Part shown: one piece after another, positions 21,586 through 26,657 of the stretch
Layout: the number at the start of each line of letters is the position of its first letter
How positions within the stretch are numbered: position 1 is the stretch's first letter
Assembly: GCA_001579985.1 (NCBI GenBank)
Contig: LRSR01006792.1
Span: 1 to 26,657 of the forward strand
Length of the DNA: 26,657 bases
From: Hypsibius dujardini
Taxonomy: Eukaryota > Tardigrada > Eutardigrada > Parachela > Hypsibiidae
Direction of reading: 5' to 3'
Program-made: the position numbers and the translations under genes
The notes under the pieces: model-generated
The model's input: only the letters and a program-made list of their open reading frames with translations
The model's database searches: none
What the model was told of the DNA's origin: nothing

Positions 21586-22693
21586 ATGGCAAATCAGATT
21601 GCGAAAACTCAGACATTTATCCTTACCCTTCTCGGATTTCAACCATCCCTCCCCAACTTAGCCTCTTTAAAAAAAGGCAACATCCTCACCGAGTGGGCTC
21701 GCAAAACGGTCGGGCTGGCCATTCTATGCGGTAGTCTAACCTGTATCCTCGTGGCGGCCGCTCAAGCGACCATCTTGATTCTCATGCTGCACGGCAACCA
21801 GTCGTTGCTGATCCTTCTCTTTTCCCAGTCTCCCTGCTTCTTCACAGCAATCCGGCCTTTTTACGTGCTGGCACTGGCATTCCACCGAAAACGGCCTCAA
21901 TTCCAGCGACTCCGCAGTGCAGCGGAAAAGTTCATTCAGGCGGTACAGCATTGTCGCAACAATGAATCCGATGGCCGAACAATTTCAGCCGGTCATCGTA
22001 AGGCATCTCTATGTTGGTTCGTCATAACGGCCACATGGATTGTCATTTGGTACGTCTGGTATCGGAAAATTCATTACGAATGGTGGCACATCGACCATCG
22101 GCCAGCGTCTTCCAATATCACGTCGCCATATTGGACGGAGAATTCGCTGCAACCGCTGCCGGTTTATCTCGCGATCTGGCAGTTGGTCATTCTCGAGTTC
22201 GTTTTCACCGTCTGCCCGTACATCCTCTCGCAACAGGTGCTGGGCGTCCTCATTCTCCACGCAGCGCTCCTCAAAATCGGTTTGAAACAAGTCAACATGC
22301 AAATTGAAGAAACAATTGAAAATTACGAACATTACTCTATGCGGGACCTGGAAACGCGGCTGCAACACTGGAAGAGGGCGGTCGCGATATCGCGCGACTT
22401 GTGTGGCGAGCTGAACGGGTATTTTAATTGGATCGTCCTCGGAATTTACGGGTCGGACTTTATGACGGTCTTCGGATTCGGGACAAATATTGCGATGGTG
22501 CCCACGCCGCGATTCGAATATTACGCTTATTACGGTGTTTGTTGGTTATTATTCGGCTCGAATATATTTGTTGCATTGACGCCGCTAGTGTTTGCCCATG
22601 AACAGGTAAGTACATATATATAACGCCGTGTCCATCTCGAATAGAATCAGTCGGTCCGTTTGACATTCACTAAATTTATGCAAAAGATACAGG

Positions 22694-22747
<54 letters not shown>

Positions 22748-23228
22748 GTTAAACAGGTAGGCAGACAGACACACATACAGATATATTTTCATGTCGTCCA
22801 TGAGGAGTGCGTAATAGTAGAAGTCGCGAGACGAGCACTATTTTTCACTTTAATTACTATTACTACTACGACCTACAAATGACCTTTTTCGAATGATGAC
22901 CTTGTGTGACCATAGAGTGTCCGTGTCAGTGCAAACATTCAAGGGCTCAACGATCTGGTCGAGTCCGATGCTATGGCAAATAACAGTCAAACCACTAAGG
23001 AGGTAGGCATGATTCAAAATCGCTGAACTTTTTACGGCACATGTGTGTACTTGTTTCTTGCTCTAGGGATTCATAAAAGCCGTCGAGGCATTGGTTCGTC
23101 TGGAGACGAGCAATCGCGCATATGCATGTCTCTTCCACGGGGGCGACTTACTTTACGTCACACGGGCATCGTTGACTGGTGTAGGCAGATTACATTTTTA
23201 TCTTATTTGCAGTTTAATAGAGGAATAA
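21586..23228 (+). CDS. Gustatory-receptor-like seven-pass protein, right copy
   Basis: Paralogue of the gene at 16485-18182, likely a membrane chemoreceptor. Exons 21586-22605, 22916-23002 and 23067-23228 join in phase 0 to 1269 nt, 422 aa. Exon lengths 87 and 162 are identical to the left copy; exon 1 is three codons shorter through a gap near residue 28. Protein identity is roughly four fifths by eye. Blocks such as ESDGRTISAGHRKASL, ATWIVIWYVWYRK, SSNITSPYWTENSL and TVCPYILSQQVLGVLILHAA are invariant, while TM1, TM2 and their loop differ most. No stops or frameshifts, and splice sites are intact, so both copies appear functional. The C-terminus reads YLICSLIEE. AATAAA at 23224 overlaps the stop codon and could serve as an early poly(A) signal; a similar overlap exists in the left copy. 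Family call rests on topology and length, as for its twin. Confidence 0.8.
22689..22768. repeat. AGAC (TCTG) microsatellite in intron 1 of the right receptor
   Basis: Nearly pure (ACAG)n, the inverted equivalent of the array at 16920-17068. Confidence 0.9.
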
Positions 23229-23385
23229 ACTGCATAATCTCACGACCGTTTGACCGATTCTTTCTCCGTAGACCTGTACATTAATTCTATCGCTGCTGAT
23301 CGTTGCTAACGAATTGCTTACGCAAAGCCGGGACAGCAGCACCGTTAGTGAATCCTGCAAAGCAAATCAAACGACTGGTTAACTT

Positions 23386-23740
23386 TCCTTTCCCGATCAA
23401 GCCAAATATGATACCACAAGAAAGAGAAAACGTTATATTTTAATTATGAACTTTTGCTTGTCAAATTTCTTAAAAGAAGCAATAGTTTTCTTTTGCTTTC
23501 CATCTTTTTTGTAAGAAATTCTTGGGCTTTGATCAAACGCTTTTCAAGGATAACCCGAACGGGTTTTTTTATCCATTTCTTTCCAGCAGAGGTAATCAGT
23601 CGCGTTTCTTTCGCTTTTTGCGTTTTTGAGGCATAGAGCCGTTAAGTCGTTGATGTATAGTAACCGCGATGTCGTATCTGACAATAGACTAATCTTTCCG
23701 TCCGTCCGTTTTTCCGTCCCATCCGTTCCGTAAGCCCGAG
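23386..23740. other. Unassigned stretch
   Basis: AT-rich start (about 23420-23570) and then sequence beyond the recognisable end of the transposase relic. Minus-strand frame stays open to 23544 but loses all resemblance to a transposase after about 23757, so this part is probably insertion or decayed tail. Confidence 0.5.
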
Positions 23741-23756
23741 ACGCGGCCATCACCAC

Positions 23757-24355
23757 GCTATCGTAGGGGATGAGTACACGCAGCATCTGATCTGCAGCAT
23801 TTCTACATGCAAGTACCGTCATCTGGTTACGGTCATCTCCGTCGAAAAATGAAATGGCGTTCATTTCTTTCGGTGCATAAACTTTGGTGTACCAACCAAG
23901 TGCAAATCCGCTCTTGTCGAAATTCCCGAAGCTGTTCGAGTTCTCGAGATGTTCTTCCGCTTTGAGCTTCGCCATGAGAGCGATGTACTGCAAACGCAGC
24001 TCACCCGTTCATTGCCTCGCTTTTTCTGGTTGTCAGTCTGGTTAATTCGCTCAGATAGTGTGGGATGTCACTGCTGGAAGGCTTCGTACCAACAGTTGCC
24101 TAAAGTTCTCCCAGACAGATTCTTTTCCTTGCAAGACAAATTGAGGACGACTCTTCTCAGGTGATACCCGGATAACGGCACACCGAGCTCGGTACAATTC
24201 TATAGTAGATCGCAAATTGCAAGCTTCTCTTTCGGTGTGAACTTGGTCGGTCTTTCTCGTAGCCCAATTTCTCGATCATTCAAATGCCGTTGAAGAATTG
24301 TCTGTGACGCACGAAAATCACAAGCCGCCTTCCAAACAGTTATTCCCCCTTTCCT
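23757..24355 (-). pseudogene. Broken pogo/Tigger-type transposase
   Basis: Minus-strand relic of a Tc1/mariner-superfamily transposase (pogo/Tigger/jerky branch). Order of readable blocks: a psq-type helix-turn-helix (VWKAACDFRASQTILQRHL, then EIGLRERPTKFTPKEKLAI), a CENP-B-like segment (CWYEAF followed by HPTLSER), and the start of the DDE domain (NFDKSGFALGW, with the first catalytic Asp at about 23916-23918, then NQMTVLACRNAADQM and IPYDS). Damage: in-frame stops at 24200-24202 and 24068-24070, at least one frameshift near 24010-24060, DES/DET changed to DKS, and loss of everything after the first third of the DDE domain, including the other two catalytic residues. Not functional. The element's ends were not located. 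Confidence 0.75.
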
Positions 24356-24804
24356 CTACTACATATATATGAACACATAAACACTGAGCCAAGATGAAGC
24401 ACGCACAAACAGCAATAAAGTAGAAATTTAAAAAATCCGGTGTAATGGGCATCTGCGAAACCGAATCTGCACACATACAATCAGTCGGTTGATTCTATTA
24501 CAAATAAGCCGGTGTGAGGTTTCTTATTGCAAGTGGCGTCCCTGCAGCCTGAAGAATTTTTTGCAGCAACAGTTTTCTAAGCGCTCGCATTTTTATTCCA
24601 CATGACATTCTTGTCACAATTAAACTAAGCCATTATTTTCTGCAATGTTTTGAAAGTCCGAAAGGAGGGTTTACTCTCCGTACACTTAGATCGGTTTATC
24701 CATGAGCGATCCGATTTATCGACCAAGTGGAGGGTGAGCCGAAGTACAGACTTGACCTCATGCTATCGAGTGGAAGAAGCAAGAAAGCCAGTCGTACCTA
24801 GTGT
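24356..24804. other. Unassigned stretch
   Basis: Non-coding by inspection. It may include the missing 5' end of the transposase relic, but I see no terminal inverted repeat that pairs with the other side. Nothing else recognised. Confidence 0.5.
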
Positions 24805-24844
24805 CTACTAGCATAGTACTCGTACTGTTAGTAATCTAGTACAA

Positions 24845-24973
24845 GTGTACGCTTGTGGCAAAAAGCTTACACTAATCAACTTAACCTGTGTAACTCGTAC
24901 AATTTATAGCTGTTTACATATGCCGAGTTAAGTTGTATAACTCGGTTAGTGCAAACTTTTTGCCACGTGTGTA
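24845..24973. mobile_element. MITE-like inverted-repeat element, copy 3
   Basis: Left side GTACGCTTGTGGCAAAAAGC and right side CTTTTTGCCACGTGTGTAGC are inverted counterparts; inside, CACTAATCAACTTAA pairs with GAGTTATACAACTTAACTCG-type sequence only in part. Order of internal words equals the element at 15414-15537. It is preceded at 24805-24829 by the same 25-bp word that lies upstream of copy 2. Confidence 0.65.
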
Positions 24974-25215
24974 GCAGTTTCTCGTCTTGTGCTGCCTATC
25001 GGATTATTTATGTTTATTTATCGACATTACTGCGGAATAGAGCCGGTAAGTCTATGGCGGAAATTTTTTCTCACTTCTTTCAGCCTCATCCGAAAATGCA
25101 ATTATCATTAACACATCATATCCCTGAAATTTTGATAAATCCGGATGTCGAAACGAATTTAAATGAAATGAAGATGTAGAAAGCGCTTGATTATAGTCAA
25201 CGACAAGATTGAGTA
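24974..25215. other. Unassigned stretch with a short exon-like frame
   Basis: A 33-codon frame follows an acceptor-like CTTCTTTCAG at 25075-25084 and ends in TAG at 25179. Its codons are AT-rich at the third position, unlike the real genes here, and no homology is recognised. Not called as a gene. Confidence 0.5.
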
Positions 25216-25361
25216 CTGTATTTTCGCGTTAGACAGGGACAGTCGTACTGGAGTGGAACGTGTGCACGGCTTGTGTGCACCGTACACACAGCATAAACGC
25301 CGCGTGGCCGATTAAACGTTCCACAGCTCGTACGCTCTCCCTGTCTAACGCGAAAATACAG
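25216..25361. mobile_element. 146-bp TA-flanked MITE
   Basis: Perfect 24-bp terminal inverted repeats (25216-25239 and 25338-25361) beginning CTGTATTTTCGCGTTAG and ending with its complement. TA dinucleotides flank both ends (25214-25215 and 25362-25363), the target-site duplication of Tc1/mariner and pogo elements. The 98-bp interior is non-coding. It is a non-autonomous DNA transposon. The perfect ends imply a fairly recent insertion. Confidence 0.85.
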
Positions 25362-25384
25362 TACACTGGAGGATCCGGGGATCC

Positions 25385-25469
25385 GGGCAAAAGGGGCGGG
25401 GCTGGGGGTGGTTTTCAAACAATCAAACAATCAACCGAATGATCAAATTTTGCTCCGCCCCTTTTGCCC
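25385..25469. repeat. Inverted repeat of GGGCAAAAGGGGCGG
   Basis: Bases 25385-25402 and 25452-25469 are 18-nt inverted copies with one mismatch. Similarity seems to continue weakly outward (GGATCC-like sequence on both sides), so it could be the core of another small MITE. The interior includes a CAAACAATCAAACAATCAA run. Confidence 0.55.
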
Positions 25470-25897
25470 ATACCAGGACCCTTCCGTCCACTCAATTTTG
25501 TCCTTGATTCTAATTCTTAGGATCGAAAAATTATTATTTTGCGCAACATTTTTTCTAAAGGATTGCGCAAATGTTTTTTTTAATATCTTCCTTTTAGTAC
25601 GACGCAATATATGCTTTTCGGGATTTTTTAATTTTTCTTTGGGTATTTTCAGCAGATAAGGACTCTTATTTCCATTTGGAACAACAGGGAATCTTCCAGA
25701 GAAATCTACTGTAGAAACCTGATAACGCTCGATTAAACAGAACACACGTAAAGAAAAGCCTGGGCTTGATTGCTTCGAATGTCGGGACACAAGACTTCAG
25801 CCTGTTGATTATTAGGTAATGGAGGTGGGTGTTATTTTCTGCACCGGCCGGTGAAAAGAATTGAGCGCGTTCCCCTAAAGTTATCGGGTTTTTGCAG
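25470..25897. other. Unassigned AT-rich stretch
   Basis: AT-rich, with minus-strand open frames of 115 and 150 codons that show no domain and no codon bias like the real genes. Nothing supported. Confidence 0.5.
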
Positions 25898-26064
25898 TAC
25901 CTTCGGAATTTGCAGAAAGTTTGTTTCATTTGCTGATCCCGGATATTCCGACAAATGCTATCTGTGCTTTGAGCATACAACAGGTCCCGCAACCTGTAGG
26001 ACGGGAACTGGAGGCGACGGATTTTAAATGGGTGCCGCGGGAGGATTTGAAGGCTCTCTTCAGG
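25898..26064 (+). CDS. Possible internal exon of an unidentified gene
   Basis: Between an acceptor GGTTTTTGCAG and a donor AGG|GTATGC the plus strand is open for 55 codons and reads like soluble protein, ending LEATDFKWVPREDLKALFR. No family recognised. The exon would end in phase 0, which does not fit the preferred frame of the next exon at 26468 unless that one starts later (after CAAAG at 26476). Two other frames are also open here over part of the length, so this is a weak call. Confidence 0.3.
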
Positions 26065-26467
26065 GTATGCGATTTGAAAACTCGCTAGAAACTGCGGCAG
26101 TATGTACTCAGGAGGCAAAATATACGTCCCTGTAATTTTTTTTACAAATTCGACATAAAATCTGCCTTTTTTTTGTCTGTCTGACTGTCAATCTGCCAAT
26201 CTATTTGTCTGTCTGACCAGTACTAGTCTGTGTCTGACTAGTACTAGTCTGTGTCTGATCAGTACTAGTCTGTGTCTGATCAGTACGAGTCTATGTCTGA
26301 CTAGTACTAGTCTGTGTCTGACTAGTACTATATACGGATGTATTGCTCACAAGCCTTACAGTGTTGCCTGAAACAGTTTCTGACCAGTTGTGCATATCGG
26401 TATGTTCGTAAAGTAAGCACCTCAGCCTGCCGCGCATGATTACTCTTCATTAGTTTCCACATTCCAG
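26065..26467. other. Probable intron with repeats
   Basis: Contains a TCTG run (26174-26216) and a 20-nt minisatellite (26210-26333), then a plain stretch ending in a good acceptor, TTAGTTTCCACATTCCAG. No coding sequence seen. Confidence 0.45.
26210..26333. repeat. 20-nt minisatellite with ACTAGT core
   Basis: About six units close to TCTGTGTCTGACTAGTACTAG; the junction CTAGTACTAG is palindromic. Units vary between GACTAGT and GATCAGT. It probably grew from the adjoining TCTG microsatellite. Confidence 0.85.
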
Positions 26468-26657
26468 GATTTCAAAGAGCTGGAAGTACCTCGTGAGTCA
26501 ACCGGAAGTCAACGAGATCCAATGGATCAACCCGAGGTGCCTCCTGAAAATGCCGGTCGATCAGAAGAACGCCCACCGCTGTGGCTGCCTGCGACCTCAT
26601 TCCCACTTCATGGCCGGCCACCTGTATCCGTTCTGGCAACATGACGCCTCCTTACCG
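26468..26657 (+). CDS. Exon of an unidentified gene, cut by the window end
   Basis: After the acceptor at 26467 one frame (starting ATT at 26469) is open for 63 codons to the window edge. Its third positions are about three-quarters G or C, like the NOG1 and GLUT genes, whereas the rival frame (from 26468, stop at 26642) has AT-rich third positions. The peptide contains SWKYLVSQPEVNEIQWINP, then HRCGCLRPHSHFMAGHLYPF. Clustered Cys and His might bind metal, but I do not recognise a family. Confidence 0.45.

Larger units (their letters stand above)
20293..23385. repeat. Right arm of a 7-kb inverted duplication
   Basis: Inverted copy of 16330-19398 with the same gene order: relic, receptor upstream region, receptor exons and introns, then the 3' flank ending at GTTAACTTTCC. 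It differs by an extra segment of about 70 nt at 20770-20840 (or a loss from the left arm) and by the new hairpin at 21022-21089. Confidence 0.9.

Noticed and set aside
25666-26118. 150-codon minus-strand open frame
   Set aside because: No domain, no coding-like composition; overlaps the weak plus-strand exon candidate.

Overview
The window is nuclear DNA of an animal. Genes are split by short introns (mostly 64-113 nt, a few of 265-1017 nt) with GT-AG borders, and they use the standard code. Gene content points to an ecdysozoan: a cuticle-type chitin-binding protein with one peritrophin-like domain, and a pair of seven-pass receptors of the arthropod-type gustatory receptor class. A tardigrade or another panarthropod fits, but the species cannot be named from the sequence alone.

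Layout from left to right. 1-2166 is gene-poor, with a 142-bp inverted-repeat element, two minisatellites and a 129-bp tandem duplication just upstream of the first gene. 2167-6293 (+) is a complete 12-exon NOG1/GTPBP4 gene, a nucleolar GTPase of 60S ribosome assembly; its fifth intron carries a 291-bp MITE-like element. 7049-10115 (+) is a TATA/Inr promoter followed by a 3-exon secreted chitin-binding (CPAP1-like) gene. 11136-13986 (-) is a 3-exon SLC2/GLUT sugar transporter that converges on the chitin-binding gene. 13987-16320 is intergenic and rich in simple repeats and MITE-like copies.

16330-23385 is the most striking part. It is an imperfect palindrome of about 7 kb with two arms of about 3.1 kb around a 0.9-kb unique spacer. 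Each arm carries an intact 3-exon chemoreceptor gene (425 aa on the minus strand, 422 aa on the plus strand, divergently oriented), its upstream region and intronic microsatellite, and a decayed coding relic that may derive from a SET/MYND (SMYD-like) gene. The right arm has also gained a perfect 32-bp hairpin that looks like a template-switch event.

23400-26657 holds a broken pogo/Tigger-type transposase on the minus strand, another copy of the MITE-like family, a TA-flanked 146-bp MITE with perfect 24-bp ends, a 20-bp minisatellite, and at the right edge an exon of an unidentified gene that runs out of the window. TCTG-type microsatellites occur in seven places and create many spurious Cys/Leu/Ser/Val-rich open frames. 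No rRNA, tRNA or CRISPR array was recognised.

The genes do not form a pathway. They are independent eukaryotic units: ribosome biogenesis, cuticle, sugar transport and chemoreception. Splice sites were chosen by reading GT-AG borders that keep family homology in frame; no transcript evidence was available.
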